A DNA stretch of 64,000 nt from Providencia manganoxydans (lineage in GTDB: Bacteria > Pseudomonadota > Gammaproteobacteria > Enterobacterales > Enterobacteriaceae). A program made the position numbers and the translations under genes. The notes beneath the pieces are model-generated. The model saw nothing but the letters and a program-made list of their open reading frames with translations. It was not told the origin of the DNA and did no database searches. The stretch covers positions 2,976,001-3,040,000 of the forward strand of contig NZ_CP067099.1 in assembly GCF_016618195.1 (NCBI RefSeq). Reading direction: 5' to 3'. Each line of letters opens with the position of its first letter. Position 1 is the stretch's first letter. Shown here in pieces: positions 17,229 to 25,906 of this stretch.

Positions 17229-17259
17229 ACGATAGGGGATAGAGCTAACTCTAGGTCAA
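17229..17259 (-). promoter_or_regulatory. MerR-type promoter of the SDR gene
   Basis: On the minus strand, TTGACC (17259-17254) and TATCGT (17234-17229) are separated by 19 bp, longer than the usual 17. Within the spacer lies the inverted repeat TAGAG-N4-CTCTA (17240-17253). This matches promoters that MerR-family proteins activate by twisting the DNA. The leader to the SDR ribosome site is only about 15-20 bases. The regulator gene starts 18 bases to the right. Confidence 0.8.
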
Positions 17260-17276
17260 CACTTTTTGGAAAATAA

Positions 17277-17630
17277 ATGAACTATACTATTAGCGAATTT
17301 TCAGAGTTAACAGGTTTTAGCATATACACGCTACGCTACTATGAAAAAGAAGGTATATTAAATCCTGCGAGACAAAATAATAATCATCGTTTCTATTCCA
17401 ATCATGATGTTGAATGGATGAAATTTATTATTCGTTTGAAAGAAACAGGAATGCCATTAAAAGAGATCAAACAATATGCAAATTTAAGAGAATTAGGCGA
17501 TAAAACAGCGCAACAAAGAATGGAGTTACTGATTAAACATTATGAGTATCTGGAACAGCAATTACACATTCTAAATGACCACCTTTCCAATTTAAAATTA
17601 AAAATTCAGCACTATCAAAATCTGATATGA
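17277..17630 (+). CDS. MerR-family regulator without cysteines
   Basis: A 117-aa MerR protein with the winged-helix DNA-binding domain at the N terminus (YTISEFSELTGFSIYTLRYY, then EKEGILNPAR) and a C-terminal coiled coil (about 80-115) for dimerisation. The segment VEWMKFIIRLKETGMPLKEI resembles AdhR/NmlR-type regulators, but the conserved cysteine of that group is replaced here and the protein contains no cysteine at all. It likely controls the divergent SDR gene through the 19-bp-spacer promoter between them. The signal sensed must be something other than direct thiol chemistry on this protein (inference). Confidence 0.88.
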   Translation: MNYTISEFSELTGFSIYTLRYYEKEGILNPARQNNNHRFYSNHDVEWMKFIIRLKETGMPLKEIKQYANLRELGDKTAQQRMELLIKHYEYLEQQLHILNDHLSNLKLKIQHYQNLI

Positions 17631-17869
17631 CTAAAATACAGCTAGTCAATAAAGCCGTCTTATTAGACAATCTAACAAGCACCCTATCTTACATCAGTTT
17701 GATATATATAGCATTTTATATAGTGCAAAATATGGATTGCCTAGGTTATAGAGTGATTTTCCATTCAAAAAATGATAGAAAGGCTTTAGTAATCATCCGA
17801 ACGATGAAATATTCTGTTCTATCACCCACAATCGGCCTTGCATATCCATTAAACAATATCGAGGCATAA
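17627..17869 (+). CDS. Doubtful small ORF after the MerR gene
   Basis: An 80-codon frame whose ATGA start overlaps the MerR stop. It has one weakly hydrophobic stretch (YISLIYIAFYIVQ, about residues 22-34) and no recognisable domain. Composition looks random in the second half. It may be a small coupled membrane peptide or simply an open frame in the gap between the MerR and PhzF-like genes. I do not recognise it. Confidence 0.2.
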   Translation: MTKIQLVNKAVLLDNLTSTLSYISLIYIAFYIVQNMDCLGYRVIFHSKNDRKALVIIRTMKYSVLSPTIGLAYPLNNIEA

Positions 17870-17883
17870 TATGAGAACAAACG

Positions 17884-18771
17884 ATGCCAAATGCGCTAAC
17901 ACACTTAGCTGAAAATGAAATCAAAGTTCATCTTGTCAACTCATTCACCCGTAATAATTCCGGAGGTAATCCCGCAGGAGTTGTTCTTTATCCACCTAAA
18001 CTAAGTATCGAACAAAAAACAGCGATCGCTCGTCAAGTTGGTTTCTCTGAAACCGCATTTGTTTATTCAGGCGAAGATACCGATTTCAACGTAGAGTTTT
18101 TTACCTCTGAAGGCGAAGTCGATTTTTGTGGACACGCAACTTTAGCTGTTTTCTTTACTCTAAACTCACTCAATTTACTTAACTCAGGTAATTACAAGCA
18201 AAAAACGAAAGCAGGTATTCTCAATGTCGTCATTACACCTAATAATATCGTCATGGAACAAACCTTACCTATCATGCGGCAAGGACCTGATATAAAAGAT
18301 GTTGCGGCGGCTTTCGGAATGCACCCAAATGTCATTACAGAAACCAATTTACCTGTAAGCATTATCTCAACGGGGTTACCTGATATTATCGTCCCAATAC
18401 AAACGGGCCAATTGGATACACTACAACCTAATTTTAAGGCACTCGCAAAGCTAAGCCGTGAGTTTAATACTATCGGTTTTCATGTATTTGAATTAAGCGA
18501 TGATCCATCCATCACCGCACATTGTCGAAACTTTGCACCGCTATACGGTATAGATGAAGAGTCTGCAACTGGTAGTGCTAGTGGCGCTTTAGGATGCTAC
18601 CTCGTTAAAAATGTTTTCCCCAAAGAAACACATTTTCAATTTGAACAGGGTCGAGCTATGACCTGTTCCTCTTTAATCCAAGTCATCATAGATACGAAAG
18701 AAAATGAAATTAGTCGTGTTAGTGTGGGTGGACAGGCGACTATGATTGGCATAAAAACAATCAAGCTTTGA
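17884..18771 (+). CDS. PhzF-family isomerase/epimerase-like protein
   Basis: A 295-aa protein of the PhzF/diaminopimelate-epimerase fold. Family motifs are GGNPAGVVLY (27-36), the putative catalytic Glu56 in FSETAFV, DFCGHATLAVF (80-90) and the second-half glycine-rich ATGSASGALGCYL. PhzF itself isomerises trans-2,3-dihydro-3-hydroxyanthranilate in phenazine synthesis, but no other phenazine genes are present, so the function here is undefined. It lies downstream of the MerR gene in the same direction, about 250 bp away, and may share its transcript. A hairpin follows the stop codon. Confidence 0.8.
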   Translation: MPNALTHLAENEIKVHLVNSFTRNNSGGNPAGVVLYPPKLSIEQKTAIARQVGFSETAFVYSGEDTDFNVEFFTSEGEVDFCGHATLAVFFTLNSLNLLNSGNYKQKTKAGILNVVITPNNIVMEQTLPIMRQGPDIKDVAAAFGMHPNVITETNLPVSIISTGLPDIIVPIQTGQLDTLQPNFKALAKLSREFNTIGFHVFELSDDPSITAHCRNFAPLYGIDEESATGSASGALGCYLVKNVFPKETHFQFEQGRAMTCSSLIQVIIDTKENEISRVSVGGQATMIGIKTIKL

Positions 18772-18806
18772 AAGCTTCTAAAAACAACACAGCAAATATA
18801 AAGATT

Positions 18807-18833
18807 AACGGTGAAATGTCGTAATTCACCGTT
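18807..18833. terminator. Convergent hairpin after the PhzF-like gene
   Basis: AACGGTGAA and TTCACCGTT form a 9-bp stem between the convergent PhzF-like and immunity-like genes. Only weak T-rich sequence follows. Confidence 0.6.
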
Positions 18834-18842
18834 TAATAATCA

Positions 18843-19382
18843 TTAGCCATCAATTTTTTCAGGGATAGGATATCTTAATATGATTTTAGGTGAATCTGGC
18901 AATATCCGCTGAGACCTATGCATAAGATAAGCGGCAACCTCTTCAAATGATAAATCATCGACATCTTCGTCATTAAACCACTCATTAGGCCAATATATTA
19001 AATCTGATGGATTAGCATCAAAATTCATCTCAAGTAAATCAAGAGCGTACGATTGTTCAGATTCATTCCCTTCCGCGTTACATATAAACTCAATAATAGC
19101 GATCAATTCCTCATAGGTAAGGTCGTCTATATATTTAGTTTGATTAAATGCCATCTTTGTAAACTCTTTAGCGCTTGTCCATGAATTATAATCACGAAAA
19201 TCTGAAAACTCATAAATTTTAGCTGTTTGGATGTTCCAGTTTTTCATCATCAGATTAAGTTCTGTATTATCTTCTTTAGCACCACTGTCAATCTTAATCG
19301 TAATTTGCTCGAGTAAATCAAGCTTATCCTTCATAATTGAACGGTTAATTTTTATTGGTTTTAAACGCTCTGGTAATGGCAT
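18843..19382 (-). CDS. Orphan colicin/pyocin immunity-like protein
   Basis: A 179-aa acidic protein with AGGAGG four bases before its ATG. Residues from about 88 onward resemble nuclease-colicin immunity proteins (Colicin_Pyocin family, Im2/Im9 type). DLTYEELIAIIEFICNAEGN aligns with helix I, and NPSDLIYWP (124-132) with the conserved helix III signature SDLIYYP, with Trp131 in place of the second Tyr. The N-terminal ~85 residues are extra compared with an 85-aa Im protein and are unrecognised. No colicin or S-type pyocin gene lies nearby, so it would be an orphan immunity gene protecting against incoming bacteriocins. The family call rests on pattern recognition. Confidence 0.6.
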   Translation of the reverse strand: MPLPERLKPIKINRSIMKDKLDLLEQITIKIDSGAKEDNTELNLMMKNWNIQTAKIYEFSDFRDYNSWTSAKEFTKMAFNQTKYIDDLTYEELIAIIEFICNAEGNESEQSYALDLLEMNFDANPSDLIYWPNEWFNDEDVDDLSFEEVAAYLMHRSQRILPDSPKIILRYPIPEKIDG

Positions 19383-19944
19383 AAAGCCTCCTAATTTTAA
19401 ATAAAAATAACTTGGGATTACTTATCAACATAAGATAATCCCAAATAAAAAATTGTTCTAGCATTTTTTGTTCTTTAATTATTTAAGACTAAAAAAACAA
19501 CCATAATATTTAATTATGATAATATGATATTAAATCAATATATAAAAACAGAACTAATTAGTTAAAAAATCATGTTAAAGCTAATTAACGATGTATTAAT
19601 TTCTATAAACAAACTAATTTAAACGTTTGAATCAAGAATATTATTATTAATAAATTTACTAATTAATCGACAGTCTCATGTACACTTGTCTGCTGACACA
19701 CACCAAAAAACAGATAACAATCAATAACAATTATTTTTCTTTTTAGTAACTTAAGTAAAACATGCTAACAACAAGCCCTATTGGTTTTAATAGTCTCACC
19801 TTACAAAATAGACAGTAAAACTTATAATTCTACTTAAGCGGGTGTTAAAAACATATTTACTCTGATACTTATTATATAATTTCAACTGTAAAAGATTATA
19901 ATATCGAGTCTAATAATCAAAAATTAGCTCATACTGGTACTACA
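19383..19944. other. AT-rich intergenic region, no gene seen
   Basis: About 560 bp between the divergent immunity-like and outer-membrane-protein genes. It is extremely AT-rich, with many short A/T runs. I see no conserved ORF or clear operator. It must hold the promoters of both flanking genes and is a plausible H-NS-type silencing target (inference). Confidence 0.5.
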
Positions 19945-20838
19945 ATGAAACGCTTTCTATTGACTTACTTTTCTCCTTTTGTTGCCTTGTTTTCACCAGA
20001 CGCGCTCAGTGATAAAGCTTTAACAGCGGGTTACGCTAAACTTATTGCTTTGTCTTCAACAAATGACATTAGCGCTTCAACATTATACTCAGACGGCCTT
20101 GATTACAGTAAGTATTCATTACCCTATACCTTCAAAAATATTTATACTGATGGCGATTACGCTTTCAATATTCAAATACGAGGAAATTATCTTAAAGTAA
20201 AATCAGAAGTCATAGATATTGATTCATCAAATAGCCTTCGTTCCCGTTGGGATATCTTAAATCTGACTACATCTCCACAATTAACATACAGCATAAATAA
20301 AAACTATAGTTTAGAAGGTGAACTTGAGCTTGGCTATTCAAATATGCAAAATAAATCATCATTCTACGGTGAAGATGATGTAAAAGCGGGGCTTCGTGAA
20401 GCTAAACTCTTAGATTGGGATATAAACACTTTACATATAACCCCGAAAATAGGGATAGTAAATAAAAACACTTTAAGCAATGGAGATAATATTAGTCTTC
20501 ATACAAGTGTTGCCTATATGTTCATGGAAAGCATCGGCAATAAAAGCAATATAAAAATAAGTAATAATATAGGCATTTGGTCCGCAGGTGGTGAATACAC
20601 CATGGCAAATGCCTTTGATATTAAAGGGAAATCTTTTGACATCATCGTCTCTAATGACATTGGTGGTTTTTATGGTAATAGCTACAGAGATTTGTCATTT
20701 GGGTTTATAAATAATACATCATTAGCATTAGAAACGCCTATAAACATTAGTAATACAGAATTTAAGATAAAGGCTGGTATCGGATATCTATCTAGCGATA
20801 ATGCTCATGGTGTAACTTTCATTGTGGGAATTAATTAA
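19945..20838 (+). CDS. Putative solitary outer-membrane beta-barrel protein
   Basis: A 297-aa protein with an N-terminal hydrophobic leader (MKRFLLTYFSPFVALFS) and then alternating hydrophobic/polar strands throughout, for example YAFNIQIRGNYLKVKSEVID and YSLEGELELGYSNMQ. These patterns resemble autotransporter-like solitary barrels. There is no passenger domain. The last residues (VTFIVGIN) lack the usual terminal aromatic, which weakens the assignment. The ribosome site is poor. The gene is AT-rich and lies in the island-like segment, preceded by a long AT-rich leader region. Function is unknown; surface exposure is inferred. Confidence 0.5.
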   Translation: MKRFLLTYFSPFVALFSPDALSDKALTAGYAKLIALSSTNDISASTLYSDGLDYSKYSLPYTFKNIYTDGDYAFNIQIRGNYLKVKSEVIDIDSSNSLRSRWDILNLTTSPQLTYSINKNYSLEGELELGYSNMQNKSSFYGEDDVKAGLREAKLLDWDINTLHITPKIGIVNKNTLSNGDNISLHTSVAYMFMESIGNKSNIKISNNIGIWSAGGEYTMANAFDIKGKSFDIIVSNDIGGFYGNSYRDLSFGFINNTSLALETPINISNTEFKIKAGIGYLSSDNAHGVTFIVGIN

Positions 20839-20882
20839 ATACCGAAACAATTATAGCACGATTAAACTCACAAAATATCACT

Positions 20883-20917
20883 CGAATAATATCGCCTTTA
20901 TTTGGCGATATTATTCG
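20883..20917. terminator. Perfect 14-bp hairpin after the barrel gene
   Basis: CGAATAATATCGCC and GGCGATATTATTCG form a perfect 14-bp stem with a 7-base loop, 45 bases after the outer-membrane-protein stop. The T-tail is short (ATTATAG). Confidence 0.65.
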
Positions 20918-21053
20918 ATTATAGTATTTGAAATAATCAGTGAAGTTTTAACAAGAGATAAACCAAAGTGAATCATACCTATTTTGTTAATCCCTATAAA
21001 ATAAACATTATCATCAATAGACGAATATACAAGACCAACATATTAACAATAAT

Positions 21054-22730
21054 CTATCTCTGCTCCACCATATTATTCTTTAAGGCAATAGAAATATCAT
21101 CTAATATTTTCGGAGTATCCATTTTAGGTAAAATCACTTCAATAAAAGCGAGTTGATTACAATTAGCCACCTCCTCTAAAGCACATTTCAATTGTTCTGT
21201 CTCCGTTATACGTCTTACGAATGCCGGATATTGATTTGCGAATGCTTTAAATAATAGTGTCCAGTCCCATGCGGTAATATCATTGTATACCTGTTCAGGA
21301 CCATGGATTGCACGTTCAACAGTATAACCTTGATTATTCATTAAAAATATTATTGGCTTTAATCCATTTCTTAACATAGTTCCTAGTTCTTGCACTGTAA
21401 ATTGTGCCGCTCCATCACCAATTAACAATATGACTCGACGATTAGGTTCAGCAAGTTGAGCCCCAAAAGTAGCTGCTAAGGAAAAACCAACAGATGCCCA
21501 CAAAGATTGGATCACAAATTTACAATTTTCGGGTAATATGAGTTCAGCCGCCCCGAAACATGAAGTGCCTTGATCGGTAAATAATATATCATTTGGCCGA
21601 ATAAATTTTTGAATTTCACGCCAAAAAGAACGCTGATCCAATTTGGATTTACTGCTCTGAAATAACGGAGGCGACAACGATGGTGGATTAATTATTGGTA
21701 ATGACCATTGTTGCACAAGAGATAATGTTAATTGGTGAAGAGCTTTAATTGCATCTTCCATTGGTATTTGAGTAAAAACTTGATGCCCCACTCTAGCTTC
21801 ATTAGGGTGAATACTAATACAGTTTTCAGTTGGTAATTTATGACTAAAGCCCGCAGTTGCTGTATCAATAAATAACACCCCGATGTTAATTGTAACATCA
21901 ACGTTTTCTATTAGATTTTTTATTTCAACTTCGCTTGCTGCTCCTATATAAGTTCCCGCATAATTAGAATGATTTTCATTGAATACACCTTTACCAAAAA
22001 GCAAAGCTGAATGAGGAAGTGCCACTTCATCCATCCACTGCTGTAGCAATGGTTGTACATTAAGTCTTTCAGCAAGACAACCCGCAAGTACTGATACTTT
22101 TTTTGTGCCTGTGAGTTTTTTACGTGCGGATTCAATAAACATTTTTAGCGATGTGTTTGATAAAACGTTTGTTGGTAATACCAACGGCGCTGGTTTAGAC
22201 TCGAGCGGTAATATCGCTACATCGCAAGGAATGACCAAATGTACAGGACGATGCTCACTCAAAGCAATCGTAATTAATCTATCTATTTCTGATTCTGCAT
22301 TACTTGGCGTTAGGCAAGCTTGGGCAACACTGACTTCTTTTGCCATACGAGAAAAATGTTCGAAATCACCATCACCAAGGGAATGATGTAACAATAATCC
22401 ATCTCGCTGGAATTGTAATACTGGAGCGCCAATAATGTGAATAATAGGAAGATATTCTGCATAAGCTCCCGCAATTCCATTGATTGCACTTAATTCTCCG
22501 ACACCAAATGTGGTTAACATCGCAGATGCAGGCTTACAACGAGCATAGCCATCAGCAGCATAAGATGCATTAAGTTCATTTGCACAACCAATCCAATCAA
22601 TTTGAGGATGACTGATAACATGATCAAGGAACTGCAAATTGTAATCGCCCGGAACACCAAATAAGTGATGAATGCCTATTTGAGCAAGCCGATCTAAAAG
22701 ATAATCTGCTACAGTATAACTCTTCTTCAT
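21054..22730 (-). CDS. Indolepyruvate/phenylpyruvate decarboxylase (ThDP-dependent)
   Basis: A 558-aa thiamine-diphosphate enzyme of the pyruvate/indolepyruvate decarboxylase group. It has the activating Glu52 (ANELNASYAADGYAR), the catalytic HH pair at 115-116 (LLLHHSLGDGDF) and the ThDP-binding motif opening with GDGAAQFTVQ and closing with NNQGYTVE. These enzymes decarboxylate aryl 2-oxo acids to aldehydes, for example indole-3-acetaldehyde in auxin synthesis. ATG at 22730 is preferred since AGGT lies six bases upstream; ATG at 22736 would be too close to it. It is the last gene of a three-gene set with an SDR and a methyltransferase. The exact substrate is inferred. Confidence 0.82.
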   Translation of the reverse strand: MKKSYTVADYLLDRLAQIGIHHLFGVPGDYNLQFLDHVISHPQIDWIGCANELNASYAADGYARCKPASAMLTTFGVGELSAINGIAGAYAEYLPIIHIIGAPVLQFQRDGLLLHHSLGDGDFEHFSRMAKEVSVAQACLTPSNAESEIDRLITIALSEHRPVHLVIPCDVAILPLESKPAPLVLPTNVLSNTSLKMFIESARKKLTGTKKVSVLAGCLAERLNVQPLLQQWMDEVALPHSALLFGKGVFNENHSNYAGTYIGAASEVEIKNLIENVDVTINIGVLFIDTATAGFSHKLPTENCISIHPNEARVGHQVFTQIPMEDAIKALHQLTLSLVQQWSLPIINPPSLSPPLFQSSKSKLDQRSFWREIQKFIRPNDILFTDQGTSCFGAAELILPENCKFVIQSLWASVGFSLAATFGAQLAEPNRRVILLIGDGAAQFTVQELGTMLRNGLKPIIFLMNNQGYTVERAIHGPEQVYNDITAWDWTLLFKAFANQYPAFVRRITETEQLKCALEEVANCNQLAFIEVILPKMDTPKILDDISIALKNNMVEQR

Positions 22731-22868
22731 TATCATACCTACTAAAATGAGAGTGCAATGAGATATAAAATCGATTTCAACTATCCGACAATTACCTGAT
22801 ACTTTTTAATAGGCCAGCCTATTAAATTTGACTTCATTAATACAATTAAAAGATTATTTATAATAAAG

Positions 22869-23600
22869 TTAAAATTCTTGTTGCGTGGGGCGTAATATAA
22901 TCTCATTAATATCTACATCTGCCGGTTGCTCAATAGCATAAGCAATAGCTCGTGCAATAGAATCAGGTGGGATAGCTTGCTTATAAAAATCAATTATTGA
23001 TTGTAAGCTTGTAGGATCACTACTGCCAAATTTTAATTCGGAATCGATAACACCGGGACAAATTGTTGTTGTCCTAATATTTTTGTCAACTTCACTTCGT
23101 AGACCTTCCGATATAGCGCGTAGAGCAAATTTTGTTCCACTATATACAGTTCCTCCTGGACTAAATACTTTTACGCCCGCTACGGAAGATATATTAATAA
23201 AATGGCCACTTTTTTGTCTTTCAAATATAGGAAGCACTTCGGCAATCCCATATAAAGGTCCCTTAATATTAATATCAATCATTTTTTCCCACTCATCCAC
23301 TTTACTAAGGTTTAGAGGAGAAATAGCCATTAAGCCGGCATTATTAATTAACACATCAATTTTCCCAAATTGAGAAAGTGTTGTATTTACTAAATTTTTA
23401 ACATCGCTATATTTAGTCACATCAGTCGGCACAACAAGAGTTTTTCCAACACAAGCTTGTGCCAACTTTTCTAGAAGCTCCTCTCGGCGTGCTGCTAACA
23501 CAACTATTGCTTTTTTACTTGAAAGATAAAGAGCCGTAGATGCACCAATACCACTACTTGCTCCCGTAATTATAATGACTTTACCTGCAATCGCTTCCAT
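22869..23600 (-). CDS. Short-chain dehydrogenase/reductase in the decarboxylase cluster
   Basis: A 243-aa classical SDR with TGASSGIGAS near residues 13-22, NNAGLMAISPL near 87, the catalytic Ser in NISSVAGVKV and the YSGTK Tyr-Lys pair near 153-157. The basic AARREE segment after strand 2 suggests NADP. It resembles oxidoreductases of the YdfG/serine-dehydrogenase type. The position between the ThDP decarboxylase and methyltransferase genes suggests it reduces or oxidises the aldehyde or alcohol produced there; that is inference. It has its own AGGAGG-type ribosome site upstream. Confidence 0.8.
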   Translation of the reverse strand: MEAIAGKVIIITGASSGIGASTALYLSSKKAIVVLAARREELLEKLAQACVGKTLVVPTDVTKYSDVKNLVNTTLSQFGKIDVLINNAGLMAISPLNLSKVDEWEKMIDINIKGPLYGIAEVLPIFERQKSGHFINISSVAGVKVFSPGGTVYSGTKFALRAISEGLRSEVDKNIRTTTICPGVIDSELKFGSSDPTSLQSIIDFYKQAIPPDSIARAIAYAIEQPADVDINEIILRPTQQEF

Positions 23601-23728
23601 CTTGCACCTCCTAATTATTTAAGCAGTAAATGATTATTACTGCTCGTTATATATTAACCAAGCATATATATCAGTAAGATTGTATTACAATTTCTACCTA
23701 TATATATTTTGCAGATTTATTTGGATTT

Positions 23729-24760
23729 TTATTTAGGAATTGCCTCGACAATCGACACATAACAACCTGTATCAATTATTCGATTAAGTTTTAAGTCTGC
23801 ACTATCAAGTAATGCTTTCAATTCTGCTTCACTACGAGTCTGCCCACCATCAAAACTTGCTAAGAGTAATAGGTCTATTAAATTACCGCCATGCCAGTGA
23901 TTACCAGTTGGAATAACAGGCTCTAAAATAAGTAATTTAGAGTTGTCATTCATCGCATTACGGCAACTTTGTAATATTTTTTGTGCTTTATCCGTTGGCC
24001 AATCCATAGTGATATATTTTAATAGATAGAAATCTGCTTCAGGGCATGATTCAAAAAAGTTCCCCGCTTGAATTCCCCATCTTGTAGAATCATCTAAGTC
24101 ATCAAGCCGATGTTTTTTTAGAATTTCAGGCTGATCGAATAATATGCCATGTAGAGTCTTATTACTTTGTAAAACCGTTAATAATAATCCGCCCATCCCT
24201 CCGGCAATATCGACAACTGTCGAATTATCAGGAAAGTCATACCGCTGAGTTAGAAAATAGTTTTCAACTGTAGACATTGAAGACATCCCAGTGTGAAAAC
24301 TATAGCCATTTTCATAATTTTTTTTGTCTGCCCAATATTCATAAAAAGACTCCCCAAACATATCTCTAAAAGGAATATCACTACGTAAACTATGAATTAA
24401 ATTACCTAATGGTTCCCAAAATGTTTTATCTGTCAGCATAAGAACAGCATCATGTAATGAATGAAATTGATCGGTCCGAAGAAATTCAGCTGCGGGGGTT
24501 AACTCAAATTTACCATCACTCGTTTGTGCAAAAATATCCTTAGCAGCCAGCATTCTCATAACTCTGAAAAGTTGTTTAGGATTAACATCCGCTTCTTTTG
24601 CAAGCTCATCAATTGTTTTAGCACCATTTTTTAACTTATCAGCGATATCTAAAAGTGTAGCTACTCTCAATGATGCTTGAAACGTAAATCCCATTGCTTG
24701 TTCTAATAAATAAACCGCCGCACTTTCATTTTTAGATATGTAAGTATCATCATTTAACAT
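23729..24760 (-). CDS. SAM-dependent methyltransferase (O-methyltransferase family 2 fold)
   Basis: A 343-aa protein with an N-terminal winged-helix dimerisation domain (about residues 12-95) and a C-terminal Rossmann domain. The SAM motif VVDIAGGMGG is at 182-191 and the acidic FDQPEI at 208-213. In family-2 O-methyltransferases a catalytic His precedes Asp-Trp; here the segment reads KYITMDWPTD (248-257), so Met252 occupies that place. This raises the possibility of a C-methyltransferase or another altered chemistry, as in aryl-pyruvate C-methyltransferases of the same fold. It is first in the minus-strand set that ends with an aryl-pyruvate decarboxylase. Product unknown. Confidence 0.78.
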   Translation of the reverse strand: MLNDDTYISKNESAAVYLLEQAMGFTFQASLRVATLLDIADKLKNGAKTIDELAKEADVNPKQLFRVMRMLAAKDIFAQTSDGKFELTPAAEFLRTDQFHSLHDAVLMLTDKTFWEPLGNLIHSLRSDIPFRDMFGESFYEYWADKKNYENGYSFHTGMSSMSTVENYFLTQRYDFPDNSTVVDIAGGMGGLLLTVLQSNKTLHGILFDQPEILKKHRLDDLDDSTRWGIQAGNFFESCPEADFYLLKYITMDWPTDKAQKILQSCRNAMNDNSKLLILEPVIPTGNHWHGGNLIDLLLLASFDGGQTRSEAELKALLDSADLKLNRIIDTGCYVSIVEAIPK

Positions 24761-25906
24761 GTAATTGTTCCTCTTAGTATTAAAAAATAATTAGATGAAC
24801 CTAATGTACGGTAAAAGATGCGTGTTTACGTTTATTTTCATTGAGATACATTAACATTTAAAAATAAGCTTAATATTCTTTACAAAGCATTATTTTTATT
24901 ACTCTCAATAAAGAAATAGAGGATTAGGCTCATCGTTCATTCACACACACCTTTAACATAAAAAATAACATAGTGAAACAAATCTTATTGAAATAAATTC
25001 ATCTAGAGAATGATCATCATGAATATATTTAACATTCACATATTCATATATGGGCATCATTCATTCTGGTTTATTTTCATATAAAGTCAAGGTAATGGAA
25101 ATTAATTTACACAAATAAATTTAATCATTTAAAAACAATTAATTAGAGAAATAAATCCTTATTTAAATCTCTTTCAATCTCATATTTTTAATAAATTCAA
25201 AAATTAACCATAACAATAATAACAAATTGACATTATTTATATTGATAATAGTTTTACCTATAAAATATAAAAATGAAGTTATAGTTTATGACTTAAAGTT
25301 AATTAATTCACCTACGAAACTCTAAATAGAGTTAATATTTACAAAGATTATTAATTTAGGATTTATTACAAGAATTGGCTTGGTAAAAAACACTGATATG
25401 ATTAATCAATTAGTTTTGTTAGAAGTAATAATAAATAGTTTCAAAAATAAGTCATATTAAGATAAAAGAGACTAGTTTATTCTTTGTACGCTACCATCAT
25501 TACTGACATCTTTTAACATTATTTTTAATTCACTGATAAATTTAATGCCTATAAAATAGTACTAGAAGCACTTAGAATAAAAAATATTATGAGAATAAAT
25601 AGGATGCTCTCATTAGTGGATAAAAATACAGCCATATAATAACTATTACATTAATAATAAAATGTTAGTTAAAATTTAACATTAGTTTCATTAAAAAATC
25701 ATTACTAAAAAGAACTATTTTTGATAAAAAGTGAATCACCAAGGCTACGTGATCGTCGCTTTTTTATTTACAGTAACTAATTGATATTTATTAAGAGTAG
25801 TTATCTGAATTATGGAGTAAATACCTTATCAATGGCGCCCCTTGATTTAGAGCTTCTTAATGCTACATGCTACAATACTTCATGCTAAAATTATTGGAGT
25901 TAATGT
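24761..25906. other. Long AT-rich gene-free stretch
   Basis: About 1.15 kb with no convincing coding frame on either strand. It is very AT-rich and full of short A/T tracts. A weak hairpin with a following T-run lies near 25725-25772 (AAAAAGTGAATCAC to GCTTTTTT). It probably contains the promoter of the methyltransferase set and the decayed remains of island DNA. Nothing more specific can be supported. Confidence 0.5.

Noticed and set aside
25725..25772. Hairpin with T-run as a small RNA terminator
   Set aside because: The stem is short and imperfect and no promoter is evident; left only as a remark in the gene-free stretch.
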